Source: Pseudomonas mohnii (GTDB lineage Bacteria; Pseudomonadota; Gammaproteobacteria; Pseudomonadales; Pseudomonadaceae). From it: a stretch of DNA of 64,000 nt. The notes under the pieces are model-generated. The model made no database searches and was not told the origin of the DNA. It saw nothing but the letters and a program-made list of their open reading frames with translations. The stretch lies in NCBI RefSeq assembly GCF_900105115.1, contig NZ_FNRV01000001.1, positions 1,860,001 to 1,924,000 of the forward strand. The letters run 5' to 3'. This document shows, in pieces, positions 25,961 to 35,018 of the stretch. The position numbers and the translations under genes were made by a program. Within the stretch, counting starts at the first letter, position 1; each line of letters begins with the position of its first letter.

Positions 25961-27406
25961 TCATGCCGCCGTGACCAGCGGGAGAGATCGCTGCACCTGC
26001 TCACGCTTGGCCAACACGAAGAACAGTGCGCCACCGAGGAAACAACCGGTGAACCAGGCAAAGTTGGCCATCGGTTGCAGGAACGGGGTGAAAGTGATCG
26101 CCACGCCCATCAACGTCGCCGGAATCAGTGCCTTGACCGCCGTCCAGTTAACCCCGCCGCTGTAGTAATAGCGCCCGCTCGGGCCATCGTTGAACAGCGC
26201 ATCAACGTCGATCTGCTGTTTTTTGATCAGGTAGAAATCCACCAACAGAATCCCGAACAACGGGCCAATGAACGCCGCCAGCACATCGAGGGTGTAGTGA
26301 ATCACTTCGGGGTTATTGAACAAATTCCACGGGGTGATGAAGATCGACGCCACGGCCGCGATCATGCCGCCGGCACGCCAACTGATTTTACTCGGGGCGA
26401 TGTTGGCGAAATCGAATGCCGGGGACACGAAGTTGGCGACGATGTTGATGCCGACGGTGGCGGTGACGAAGGCAAACGCGCCCAGCAGCACGGCCACGCT
26501 GTTGTCGATCCGCGCCACGGTGGCAATCGGGTCGTGAAGCATTTCACCGAAGACAGGCAAGGTGCCGGAGACAATCACCACGGTCACCAGGGAGAACGCC
26601 AGAAAATTCACTGGCAGTCCCCAGAAATTTCCGCGACGCACGTCCTGCATACTCCGGCAGTAGCGACTGAAATCGCCGAAATTCAAGGTCGGCCCGGAAA
26701 AGTACGACACCACCAGGGCCATGGCCACGATCACTTGTCCGAACGCTTCCCAACCCGACAGGGACTTTTCCGCGAGGGTGAAACTGATGTTGCTCCAACC
26801 GGCCTGCCAGACAATCCACCCGGCGAGCATGAACATCACGCCGTACACCACCGGGCCAGCCCAATCGATAAAACGGCGGATCGACTCCATGCCTGCCCAG
26901 AACACCAACGCCTGAACGAACCACAGGCTGAGGAAACCGAACCAGCCGAGGTAGGACAAACCGGCAAAATGTGGTTCTGCGTAGGTCGCCATCGAAGGAA
27001 AGAAGCGCAACACCACAATGATCAACGCGCTGGACGCGAGGTACGTCTGAATCCCGTACCAGGCCACCGCGATCAACCCGCGAATGACCGCCGGAATGTT
27101 CGCCCCGAACACCCCGAACGCCAACCGGCAGATCACCGGATACGGCACTGCCGCTTGCTGACTCGGCCTGGCCACCAGGTTGGCGATCAACTGCACAATG
27201 CAAATTCCGCCCAGCAAGGCAATCAACACCTGCCAACTGGCCAGCCCCAGCGCGAACAGGCTGGCGGCGAATACATAACCGCCGACGCTGTGCACATCAC
27301 TCATCCAGAAGGCGAAAATGTTGTACCAATTCCATTTCTGCGGCAGCGGTCCCAGGTCCTGGTTGTACAAGCGCGGGCTGTAGCCGTTGGGCGTTTGCTC
27401 GGTCAT
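25961..27406 (-). CDS. NCS1-family nucleobase/hydantoin-type symporter
   Basis: 481 residues from ATG 27406 (MTEQTPNGYSPRLYN), chosen for GAGGAG 8 bases upstream. About 12 helices; the N-terminal PLPQKWNWYNIFAFWMSDVH segment is characteristic of the NCS1 branch with Mhp1 and dihydropyrimidine/uracil-type transporters. Probably sodium-coupled uptake of a nucleobase-like compound. It stands alone between a terminator and a long 5' region with two TGTATAC palindromes. Confidence 0.85.
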   Translation of the reverse strand: MTEQTPNGYSPRLYNQDLGPLPQKWNWYNIFAFWMSDVHSVGGYVFAASLFALGLASWQVLIALLGGICIVQLIANLVARPSQQAAVPYPVICRLAFGVFGANIPAVIRGLIAVAWYGIQTYLASSALIIVVLRFFPSMATYAEPHFAGLSYLGWFGFLSLWFVQALVFWAGMESIRRFIDWAGPVVYGVMFMLAGWIVWQAGWSNISFTLAEKSLSGWEAFGQVIVAMALVVSYFSGPTLNFGDFSRYCRSMQDVRRGNFWGLPVNFLAFSLVTVVIVSGTLPVFGEMLHDPIATVARIDNSVAVLLGAFAFVTATVGINIVANFVSPAFDFANIAPSKISWRAGGMIAAVASIFITPWNLFNNPEVIHYTLDVLAAFIGPLFGILLVDFYLIKKQQIDVDALFNDGPSGRYYYSGGVNWTAVKALIPATLMGVAITFTPFLQPMANFAWFTGCFLGGALFFVLAKREQVQRSLPLVTAA

Positions 27407-27762
27407 TGCGAAGCTCCTCGTAAACACTCCCGACGTGATGCCAACATCACACTGCGTACGGGAGCTGTCATTGTTTGTATACGAGTTGCTACGCAGAATG
27501 CGTGCCATAAACGATAAAGGTGTGACGAATCGCGGTTCTAGCGGTGTTTTATGCAGGCAGATAAACGGCATTTTTTGCTCAGAGATGCCCATGAACAGGG
27601 CACTGCCGCCTGCAAACGGTGCACATGTCATGTATACAGAGAGGAATAGCCGACTGCTGCTCAGTCAATCGTGAACGGGCCAATTCCCACTCTTGGACTG
27701 TTGCGCAGGCTCAAAGGGGGGAGCGAACTTGCTCGTGATGACATTCGTCCAGCCAACACCGT
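27407..27762. promoter_or_regulatory. Gene-free region upstream of the NCS1 gene
   Basis: 356 bp with no supported gene. TTGTATAC at 27475-27482 and ATGTATACAG at 27630-27639 share a palindromic GTATAC core as used by several GntR-family repressors. They lie about 70 and 225 bp before the NCS1 start. Confidence 0.4.
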
Positions 27763-28167
27763 TCATGATTTGCTTGCAGCCAGCGTATTCGCCACACGAA
27801 AACCCACAATGCAGGCAACGGCACTTGCCACCGCGCCCCACGCCATGTCCATCAATGCCAACCGCGCCGACCACCCTTGCAGGGTTGCCCAGTTGGACAA
27901 GTCATAGGTGCCGTACGCCACCGCGCCCAACAATGCCCCCAGACGTGCGGCGTGTGTCCAGCTCCGCGCCGGCAACACCACAAACACCACACAACCGACG
28001 ACATAAAGGAGGTAAAACACAGCGGCTGGGACCCACCGCGGTTGCTCGAGCATCAACGAACCGAGCAGTTCCCGATAGGTCGACGCCATAAGGACGCCCA
28101 GCCAGAGGCCATCGAGTACGAGAAACGCCGCCAGGGTGGCGACATAGGCTATGAGAGTTTTTTTCAT
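27763..28167 (-). CDS. DUF2177 family membrane protein
   Basis: 134 residues with four predicted membrane helices, starting MKKTLIAYVATLAAFLVLD and ending near a GFRVANTL helix. The size and the conserved DLSNWATL stretch fit DUF2177. Start ATG at 28167 (another in-frame ATG lies directly before it); AAGG is 8 bases upstream. It lies 62 bp downstream of the CvfB-like gene on the same strand. Function unknown. Confidence 0.8.
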   Translation of the reverse strand: MKKTLIAYVATLAAFLVLDGLWLGVLMASTYRELLGSLMLEQPRWVPAAVFYLLYVVGCVVFVVLPARSWTHAARLGALLGAVAYGTYDLSNWATLQGWSARLALMDMAWGAVASAVACIVGFRVANTLAASKS

Positions 28168-28229
28168 CATCCGGCCCTTGCAGGAGCCGCCGCAGGTTCG
28201 GGCGTCTTCTGCATAGGGCCGCAAAGCGC

Positions 28230-29066
28230 TCAGCTTAGTTCAATACGATCGGCATGAATGACAATCTGGCCATTCTTGTACAACGCACCGATGGCTTTCT
28301 TGAAGTTGCCTTTGCTGACACCAAACATACTGCTGATCAGCGTGGGGTCGCTCTTGTCGTTGACCGCCAGGGTGCCATTATTCTCGCGCAACTTGGCGAG
28401 GATCTTCGAGTTCAGACTGCTGGCTGCTTCCTGGCCAACCGGTTGCAGGCTCAGGCTGATCTTGCCGTCGGCGCGAACTTCCTTGATGAACCCCTTCTCT
28501 TCTTTACCGGCGCGCATGAACTTGAAGATTTCGTTTTTGTGGATCAGGCCCCAGTGTTTGTTGTTGATGATCGCCTTGAACCCCATGTCGGTGGCTTCGG
28601 CAACCAGCAAATCCACTTCCTGGCCTGCGGTGTAGTTGGCCGGCGTCTTGTCCAGGTAACGGTCCAGGCGCGCCGTCGCGGTGATGCGGCGGGTGTGCTT
28701 ATCCAGATAGACATGCACCACGACGTATTCGCCCGCCGTCATCTGCCGCTTTTCTTCGGAATACGGCAGCAACAGATCCTTCGGCAGCCCCCAATCCAGG
28801 AACACACCGATACTGTTAACTTCTACAACTTTCAAACTGGCGAATTCACCGACCTGAACTTTCGGTTTCTCCGTAGTTGCAATGAGTTTGTCATCGCTGT
28901 CCAGATAAACAAAAACATTGAGCCAGTCTTCATCTTCGCTGGGAATATCTTTTGGAATATAACGATTCGGCAGAAGGATTTCGCCATCCGCACCACCGTC
29001 CAGATATAAACCGAAGTTAGTGTGTTTAACCACTTGCAAACTGTTGTAACGCCCGACTAAAGCCAT
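28230..29066 (-). CDS. CvfB-like S1 RNA-binding protein
   Basis: 278 residues from ATG 29066 (MALVGRYNSL), preceded by GAGGG. Several S1-like OB domains (GLYLDGGADGEILLP, GVFLDWGLPKDLLLP, DMGFKAIINNKHWGLIH) and a C-terminal winged-helix segment (SSMFGVSKGNFKKAIGALYKNG) match the CvfB/YitL family. In Gram-positive bacteria CvfB binds RNA and affects virulence gene expression; in Pseudomonas the role is poorly known. No evident operon partner except DUF2177. Confidence 0.87.
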   Translation of the reverse strand: MALVGRYNSLQVVKHTNFGLYLDGGADGEILLPNRYIPKDIPSEDEDWLNVFVYLDSDDKLIATTEKPKVQVGEFASLKVVEVNSIGVFLDWGLPKDLLLPYSEEKRQMTAGEYVVVHVYLDKHTRRITATARLDRYLDKTPANYTAGQEVDLLVAEATDMGFKAIINNKHWGLIHKNEIFKFMRAGKEEKGFIKEVRADGKISLSLQPVGQEAASSLNSKILAKLRENNGTLAVNDKSDPTLISSMFGVSKGNFKKAIGALYKNGQIVIHADRIELS

Positions 29067-29416
29067 GTTCAATACCCTCATTGCGTGGGCGCATTCTACC
29101 CGGTTTTACCGGGCGCGTTCGGTGTCCGGCCCGATGACGCAGGAAAATCTCGCTCAAAGCCTTGAATTTCATGGGTTCTGGCGCGTGGCGTGGCCGCTCG
29201 TCAGTCCATTCTGGGAATTTCAACCCTGGTTACTCAGCGGCAAAACGGCCATTCCCACACCCTTGTTCTTATTTAAAACAGCAGCTTAGGGGATTCATCA
29301 AGAGAATAACTTGCGCTTGACCTCGCGCATGCCCGCTGTGCTTAAAGGGATATTTACCAAGCAAATAGCCGGCCTTTCCTGTACGATACATGGCCAAGTT
29401 AATTTTCTACAGGTTA
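29067..29416. other. Gene-free stretch
   Basis: 350 bp between the divergent CvfB-like gene and a small plus-strand gene. No gene, strong terminator or clear operator was found; an inverted CCTGTA...TACAGG flanks the start region of the small gene near 29378-29413. Confidence 0.4.
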
Positions 29417-29425
29417 ATGGCCGCC

Positions 29426-29605
29426 ATGCGCGTAAAAGCATCCAACAGCAAAGCAAAGCCAGCTCCAGCCGTCGAAACCAGCGAATCGATCAACAACCAG
29501 ATTGCTGCGTTCCTCAAATCCGGTGGTGAAATCCAGCAAATTGCCAAAGGCGTCAGCGGCCAGACGTTCGGCCCGTCCAAGCAGATCACCTTGGGCAAGA
29601 AGTAA
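29426..29605 (+). CDS. Conserved small protein (59 aa)
   Basis: 59 residues: basic Lys/Ala-rich N-terminus (MRVKASNSKAKPAP), then ESINNQIAAFLKSGGEIQQI and a Gly/Lys C-terminus (PSKQITLGKK). It looks like a cytosolic nucleic-acid-associated small protein of the kind conserved in Pseudomonas, which is an impression only. The start is uncertain: ATG 29417 is three bases after AGG, ATG 29426 twelve. No function is known. Confidence 0.6.
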   Translation: MRVKASNSKAKPAPAVETSESINNQIAAFLKSGGEIQQIAKGVSGQTFGPSKQITLGKK

Positions 29606-29808
29606 TACCGGTAATACACCCGTCCTGAGGCGCTTTGAGCTTCGAAGCGCCTGGACTGGCACCCTCGCCACACCCCTTCTGTTTAATTAATCCGCAAAAA
29701 TCGACGAACGGCCATCGACCACGATGAATCGCCGGTATCCTTGCACGCGTCTAGATCAAGCGTTTCAGCGGGCCCGACGCCCTGCGCTCGCTGTTCATGG
29801 AGTGACGC

Positions 29809-30525
29809 ATGCTCAAGTCCACCTGTTTATTGCTTGCTGGCCTGTTGGCCGGCTCATCGGCGCACGCGCAAATTTTCCAGCGCGAGCTCGGCGACTTCGA
29901 CCTCAAACTCGGTACCACCCCCAGCCGCAGCATGGCCCAGGGGCTGGTCAAGCCTTCGGCGGTCGGCTCCTTTCACGGTGGCCTCGACCTCAGCCACGAC
30001 AGTGGCCTGTATTTCGGGCAGTACGCACCGAGCATGGGCATCTCGTCGGGCAAGAACCTCGAAATCGATTCCTACATCGGTTTTAAACAACCCTTCGACC
30101 AAACGCTCGGCTACGAAGTCGGGATGATCCACTACAGCTATCCCAAGGTGGACACCCTCGACAGCCAGGAACTGTTCGGCGGCCTGACCCTGCTCAGTAG
30201 CCGCTTCGGCGTGGCTTTCAGCAACGATCCGGACAAACAGAACAACACGCTATTCGCCGACCTTGGCGGCAATCAGCCGTTCGGCATCGGGATCAGCATG
30301 AAATATACCACCCATCAGCTGAACTCGCCGGTTTCGGTGGGCGGTGGTTACGTCAGCAGTTTCACCGATTGGTCGGTGAAGTTTTCACGCCCGTTCATGG
30401 GCATCGACCTTGACCTGATCTACAGCAACTCCAACCTCAGCGGCAGCGAGTGCTCGGCGTATTCCGGGCACAACAGCCAGTGTGATGGCCTGGTGACGCT
30501 CAAGGCCGAGCGCGCATTCTATTGA
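29809..30525 (+). CDS. TorF-family putative outer-membrane protein
   Basis: 238 residues, signal peptide cleaved after SSAHA (residue ~20), then alternating beta-strand pattern with FDLKLGTTPSRSMAQGL and a C-terminal aromatic residue (ERAFY), fitting the TorF/Gcw_chp porin-like family. Located in the outer membrane; substrate unknown. Starts at ATG 29809. 72 bp upstream of the lipoprotein gene, probably one transcript. Confidence 0.8.
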   Translation: MLKSTCLLLAGLLAGSSAHAQIFQRELGDFDLKLGTTPSRSMAQGLVKPSAVGSFHGGLDLSHDSGLYFGQYAPSMGISSGKNLEIDSYIGFKQPFDQTLGYEVGMIHYSYPKVDTLDSQELFGGLTLLSSRFGVAFSNDPDKQNNTLFADLGGNQPFGIGISMKYTTHQLNSPVSVGGGYVSSFTDWSVKFSRPFMGIDLDLIYSNSNLSGSECSAYSGHNSQCDGLVTLKAERAFY

Positions 30526-30597
30526 TTGGCTGAACTGCCCGGCTCATCCTGCGTTCACATGAGAATAAGACGCGCCCGGCCTCGCAAGGATTCGCCC

Positions 30598-31467
30598 ATG
30601 TCTCGCTGGTTCAAGCACATCGCCACCCTGCTGATCTTCACCCTCGCCCTCGGCGCCTGCAGCCGCGTCGGCCTGGCCTATCGCAACCTCGACGTGATCA
30701 TTCCGTGGACGCTCAGCGACTACCTGGACATGAACGGCGAGCAAAAGGACTGGTTCAACGAGCGCCTCAAGAAACACCTGAACTGGCACTGCACCACACA
30801 ATTGCCGGGTTACCTCGAATGGCTGGATCGCTTGCAGAGCATGGTCGAGACCAATCAGGTGACCGACGCGGCGCTGCAAGCGCGAACCACGGAAGCCAAA
30901 ATGGCTATCGCTGAAACCGCGCGCCAGATCACGCCTTCGGCCATCGAGTTGCTACAGGGACTGGATGACAAGCAAGTCGCCGAGATGAACGACGCTTTTG
31001 CCAAAGATCTGCGCAAACGTGAAAAGGAATACGTCAAACCGCCGCTGGCTCAGCAAATTGCCGAACGCGGTGCGCGCATGGACAAGCGCCTGACCGATTG
31101 GCTCGGCCCGTTGAGCGTCAGCCAGGAACAACGGGTGATGGCCTGGTCGACTGCGCTGGGCGACCAAAACACCCAATGGATCGCCAACCGCGCGCACTGG
31201 CAGAAACAGTTCAGTGAGGCCGTGGCGCAACGTCAGAGCCCACAATTCCCACAACAAATCGAGACGCTACTGGTCGATCGAGAACGTTTGTGGACACCGC
31301 AATACCGCCAGGCCTTCGCCAACACCGAAGCCCAGGCGCGCTCGCTATTTGTGGATTTGATGGCAGAGAGCACACGGGAACAACGTCAGCGTTTGCTGAA
31401 GAAAATTGAGGGTGTGCGCAAGGATTTCAGCGATTTGAAATGCTTGAAGGCGGCGAAGCAGGGGTAG
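30598..31467 (+). CDS. DUF6279 family lipoprotein
   Basis: 289 residues from ATG 30598, chosen because AAGGA precedes it and it gives a proper lipoprotein signal: SRWFKHIATLLIFTLALGAC with lipobox LGAC (Cys ~22). The mature part is helical and rich in charged residues (RKREKEYVKPP). Outer-membrane or periplasmic lipoprotein of unknown role. Follows the TorF-like gene. Confidence 0.82.
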   Translation: MSRWFKHIATLLIFTLALGACSRVGLAYRNLDVIIPWTLSDYLDMNGEQKDWFNERLKKHLNWHCTTQLPGYLEWLDRLQSMVETNQVTDAALQARTTEAKMAIAETARQITPSAIELLQGLDDKQVAEMNDAFAKDLRKREKEYVKPPLAQQIAERGARMDKRLTDWLGPLSVSQEQRVMAWSTALGDQNTQWIANRAHWQKQFSEAVAQRQSPQFPQQIETLLVDRERLWTPQYRQAFANTEAQARSLFVDLMAESTREQRQRLLKKIEGVRKDFSDLKCLKAAKQG

Positions 31468-31469
31468 AT

Positions 31470-31510
31470 GGATCGCAGCCTTGGGCAGAGCCGACAAACG
31501 GCTGCGATCC
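31470..31510. terminator. Bidirectional hairpin between convergent genes
   Basis: GGATCGCAGCC / GGCTGCGATCC stem with a 19-base loop, then CTTTGTTTC on the plus strand. It lies 3 bp after the lipoprotein stop and 7 bp before the 3' end of the convergent DUF2513-like gene. The arm resembles the REP at 1105. Confidence 0.7.
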
Positions 31511-31516
31511 TTTGTT

Positions 31517-31906
31517 TCAGGCAATCTGCGCCTTCGCCGCCAGCGCATCAAACGTCTCCTCAGCCAGCGCATCCTCCTGTTCATCCAAGACCTGACGTGG
31601 ATGCTCGTTGCCCGGAATGCTGCTGTCGATCAGGCTCAACAGGCTTGAGCCACGAGGCGTCAAAATGTAATTGGAACCGCTACCGCCTTGCTCATCGGGC
31701 CGAGGCTCGATGTAACCACGCGCCAGCAGCAACTTTTCGTATTCGCCGGCCACCGCTTTCAGGTGATCCAGGTTTTCGGTCTGCTCACCTTCCGCAGCCT
31801 TCTGCGCCGCGTACTGCTCGGCATAGGGTCGAGGCGTGAAACTGCTCGCTCCGTTTTGCACCTCGTGCAGCAAACGCTCAATTAAATCCCAGTTATAAGT
31901 CGTCAT
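31517..31906 (-). CDS. DUF2513-like small protein
   Basis: 129 residues. N-terminal YNWDLIERLLHEV, a central EYEKLLLARGYIEP and ILTPRGSSLLSLI pattern resembles the winged-helix DUF2513 family. ATG at 31906 with GAGG ten bases upstream. Stand-alone gene. A DNA-binding role is possible but not shown. Confidence 0.65.
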   Translation of the reverse strand: MTTYNWDLIERLLHEVQNGASSFTPRPYAEQYAAQKAAEGEQTENLDHLKAVAGEYEKLLLARGYIEPRPDEQGGSGSNYILTPRGSSLLSLIDSSIPGNEHPRQVLDEQEDALAEETFDALAAKAQIA

Positions 31907-32084
31907 CCTGATTCAACCTCCGGTGCCCGTGAGTGAGAGGGCCTTCATAGGTTGTGACCGGCGTGGACGGCAGCCGTTCAGCCGGGGTTTCGAACAGCAG
32001 CGACCGTCGGTATGTCGAATTGAGCAGGGATCAAACGACTAAGCTGTGTCCGTCACCTCCAAGCATCACGCAGGAGAAAAACCC

Positions 32085-32819
32085 ATGAACATTCAGAATC
32101 ATCCCGTCGTGTCCCGGGAAGAATGGCTGGTCGCCCGCCAACACCATCTGGCCCACGAAAAAGCCTTCACCAGGGAAAGGGACAAACTCAGCGCTGAACG
32201 CCGCGCCCTGCCCTGGGTGAAAATCGACAAGGTCTACCGCTTCCAGGGACCAGGCGGCGAACTGAAACTGGCTGATCTGTTCGGCGGGCACAGTCAGCTG
32301 GTCATTTACCACTTCATGTTCGCCGAAGGCTGGGATGAAGGTTGCCCCGGTTGCTCATTTCTCAGCGATCACATCGACGGCGCCAACCAGCACCTGGCCC
32401 ACCATGACATCGCGCTGGTGGCGGTCTCCCATGCACCCTTCGCCGAGTTCCAGGCATTCAAACGCCGCATGGGCTGGAAATTCGACTGGGTATCGTCGGC
32501 CGGCAGCGATTTCAATTATGACTTTGGTGTCAGTGCTCGAGCCGAAGAGGTCGCCGCCGGAACGGCTACGTACAACTACGAAAAAACCGACGGTTGCGAG
32601 GAAGAACTCCCCGGGCTCAGTGTTTTTTATCGCAATGAAGCCGGAGAAATTTTCCACACTTACTCCACCTATGCCCGTGGCCTGGACATGCTGGTCGGCG
32701 CCTACAACTACCTCGATCTGACGCCCAAGGGCAGGAATGAAGAGGAAATCATGGAATGGGTGCGGCACCACGACCGGTACGAGGAGGGGGCGAAGTCGAA
32801 CTGCTGCCACGGAAGTTGA
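32085..32819 (+). CDS. DUF899 family thioredoxin-like protein
   Basis: 244 residues from ATG 32085 (AGGAG 9 bases upstream). It has the DUF899 hallmark VSREEWLVARQHHLAHEKA at the N-terminus and a GCPGCSF motif where thioredoxin-like folds have CxxC. Predicted cytosolic oxidoreductase-like protein; substrate unknown. A C-terminal NCCH pair of Cys is also present. Confidence 0.85.
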   Translation: MNIQNHPVVSREEWLVARQHHLAHEKAFTRERDKLSAERRALPWVKIDKVYRFQGPGGELKLADLFGGHSQLVIYHFMFAEGWDEGCPGCSFLSDHIDGANQHLAHHDIALVAVSHAPFAEFQAFKRRMGWKFDWVSSAGSDFNYDFGVSARAEEVAAGTATYNYEKTDGCEEELPGLSVFYRNEAGEIFHTYSTYARGLDMLVGAYNYLDLTPKGRNEEEIMEWVRHHDRYEEGAKSNCCHGS

Positions 32820-32921
32820 CCTGCTGGCACAGAATCGCGGCCATTGCCTGACACTGAACTTTTGCCATGGGGCAGCGCTCAACCGGGTAACCCGCCTTCA
32901 CCGGAACCGAGACCTGCCGCC

Positions 32922-33197
32922 ATGAAATCACTGCTCACGCTCACCCTCGCCGCCGCTCTGACCTGTGCCCTGCCCGCCTGGGCCTGCACGCCCGAAGAAG
33001 CCACCGCCAAACGCGAACAACTGGGACAGGAAGTGGCCAGGCTTACGGAGCAGAACCCGACCAAGGCCAAGGAGATCAATGCCGAGTTGCAGAAGATGGA
33101 CCTTGGGACGGCATCCAAGGATTTGCCTGACAAGTGCCAGTTGATCGACCAGCGCTTGAAAGAACTGGGCTCGGCGGAGAAAAAGACCGAGGGTTGA
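32922..33197 (+). CDS. Small periplasmic protein
   Basis: 91 residues from ATG 32922: signal peptide ending at PAWA (~21), then a helical, Lys/Glu/Gln-rich mature protein with two Cys (CTPEEA and DKCQLID) that may pair. No family recognised. It lies 102 bp after the DUF899 gene and before a bidirectional terminator. Confidence 0.65.
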   Translation: MKSLLTLTLAAALTCALPAWACTPEEATAKREQLGQEVARLTEQNPTKAKEINAELQKMDLGTASKDLPDKCQLIDQRLKELGSAEKKTEG

Positions 33198-33259
33198 AAG
33201 CCGTAGGCGCTGGCCGGTGCGATGTGTCGGCGTCGACTTCGCAGGGCCGTTGTCTGGCA

Positions 33260-33292
33260 TAAAAAAACCGGACCTGGGTCCGGTTTTTTATG
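33260..33292. terminator. Bidirectional rho-independent terminator
   Basis: A perfect stem ACCGGACC / GGTCCGGT with A tract before and T tract after, so it can end both the small periplasmic gene and the convergent helicase gene. Confidence 0.95.
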
Positions 33293-33308
33293 GGCTCACT
33301 ACGTTGCT

Positions 33309-34649
33309 TTATTCAGCAGCCGGCGCTTCCGGCTTGCGACGCTTGAGCGGGGCCATGCCATCCTTGCTGACCAGGGAATCGCTCTTCGGCCGGTTGGCGC
33401 TCTTGCGCTTGGTCGGGGTCTTGGCGGCGGCTTTTTTCTTGTCGCCCTTGGCGTCGGTCTTTTTCTTCTTCACGCCAACAGCCTTGCCCGAAGCCTTGAC
33501 CTTCTTCGGTCCGCCGTAAGTGCCTTTGACTTCCTTGATGGTGCGGCGCTCGAAGCTCTGCTTGAGGTAGCGCTCGATGCTCGACATCAGGTTCCAGTCG
33601 CCGTGGCAGATCAGCGAGATGGCCAGGCCATCGTTGCCCGCGCGACCGGTACGACCAATACGGTGCACGTATTCGTCACCGCTGCGTGGCATGTCGAAGT
33701 TGATCACCAGGTCCAGGCCGTCCACGTCCAGACCGCGAGCGGCGACATCAGTGGCTACGAGGATTTTCACCCCGCCCTGCTTCAGGCGGTCGATCGCCAG
33801 TTTGCGATCCTTCTGGTCTTTCTCGCCGTGCAACACGAACGCCTTGTACTCCTGAGCCACCAGGCGGCCGTAGATACGGTCAGCCATGGCCCGGGTGTTG
33901 GTGAACACGATGGCCTTCTGATAGGTCTCGTTGGCCAGCAGCCAATTGACGATCTGTTCTTTGTGCTGGTTGTGGTCGGCAGTGATGATTTGCTGACGAG
34001 TGGTCTCGTTCAGCTGGCTGACCGCATTGAGCTGCAAGTGCTCAGGGTTGTTCAGCACCTTGGCGACCATCTCGCGCAGGCCCGAACCGCCGGTAGTGGC
34101 GGAGAACAGCATGGTCTGCTGACGGTTGGTGCACTCGTCCACCAGGCGCTGAACGTCGTCGGCAAAGCCCATGTCGAGCATGCGGTCGGCTTCGTCGAGC
34201 ACCAGTACTTCGACTTCTTTCAGGTCGAGGTTGCCGGCGTTCAGTTGCTCGATCATCCGGCCCGGCGTGCCGATCAGGATGTCCGGTACCTTGCGCAGCA
34301 TGGCGGCCTGGACCTTGAAGTCTTCACCGCCAGTGATCAGGCCGGATTTGATGAAGGTGAACTGCGAGAAGCGTTCGACTTCTTTCAAGGTCTGCTGGGC
34401 CAGCTCGCGGGTCGGCAGCAGGATCAGCGCCTTGATGCTGACGCGGATCTTGGCCGGACCGATCAGGCGGTTGAGGATCGGCAAAACGAATGCAGCGGTC
34501 TTGCCGCTACCGGTTTGCGCTGTCACCCGCAGGTCACGCCCTTGGAGCGCCAGCGGAATGGCCGCTGCTTGCACAGGCGTTGGCTCGACAAATTTCAGCT
34601 CGGCCACGGCTTTGAGCAGGCGTTCGTGCAGGGCGAATTGGGAAAACAC
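33309..34649 (-). CDS. DEAD-box RNA helicase
   Basis: 446 residues from GTG 34649 (VFSQFALHERLLKA) behind GAGGT; the frame extends upstream without homology. Full motif set: Q motif EPTPVQ, AQTGSGKT, PTRELA, GTPGR, DEAD, SAT, and HRIGRTGR. The C-terminal ~75 residues are Lys/Ala-rich (KKKKTDAKGDKKKAAAK), likely RNA-binding. It resembles RhlE/SrmB-type helicases involved in ribosome assembly or RNA turnover; the subfamily is not settled. Confidence 0.88.
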   Translation of the reverse strand: MFSQFALHERLLKAVAELKFVEPTPVQAAAIPLALQGRDLRVTAQTGSGKTAAFVLPILNRLIGPAKIRVSIKALILLPTRELAQQTLKEVERFSQFTFIKSGLITGGEDFKVQAAMLRKVPDILIGTPGRMIEQLNAGNLDLKEVEVLVLDEADRMLDMGFADDVQRLVDECTNRQQTMLFSATTGGSGLREMVAKVLNNPEHLQLNAVSQLNETTRQQIITADHNQHKEQIVNWLLANETYQKAIVFTNTRAMADRIYGRLVAQEYKAFVLHGEKDQKDRKLAIDRLKQGGVKILVATDVAARGLDVDGLDLVINFDMPRSGDEYVHRIGRTGRAGNDGLAISLICHGDWNLMSSIERYLKQSFERRTIKEVKGTYGGPKKVKASGKAVGVKKKKTDAKGDKKKAAAKTPTKRKSANRPKSDSLVSKDGMAPLKRRKPEAPAAE

Positions 34650-35018
34650 GGGTGCTACCTCGAAGAAATGCAAAAAAACAGCTGCATAGGGTAACGGTTT
34701 CGAGCGCTCAGGCCGAGTTTCTTTATGCAAACGACTGCAAACAGTGGCTTTTTTGTTGCCTGATTTGTCCCCGAGTCTAATTCAAAGCCTCTAACTGGCT
34801 GGCATTCTCACCTAAATGGGTGTCCGGGATTCGTTGGCCGCCCGACTTCAAGCGGTGTGATCTGAAATCATTTGGTCAGCAAATGAGTACAAGCGGAAGT
34901 GGCGTTCACAACTTACAAATGCGAATACGTATCAACGGCAAATAATTTGATATACCATGCGCCGCGAACTATTGGCACGTATGCCGTCCCCTTTGGCTAT
35001 TTTCTCAAGGCTTCCCCG
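34650..35018. promoter_or_regulatory. Divergent promoter region of helicase and TonB receptor
   Basis: 369 bp with no gene. The TonB-receptor side holds a candidate Fur box (34920-34934) and a TATACC -10-like hexamer at 34951-34956. Confidence 0.5.
34920..34934 (+). promoter_or_regulatory. Candidate Fur box
   Basis: TGCGAATACGTATCA matches the 7-1-7 Fur consensus (TGATAATnATTATCA) at 10 of 14 defined positions. It overlaps the presumed -35 of the receptor promoter, 85 bp before the start codon, so iron repression is plausible. Confidence 0.5.

Noticed and set aside
25892..27517. 541-codon frame antisense to the NCS1 gene
   Set aside because: Shadow frame with repetitive His/Glu/Arg content and no RBS.
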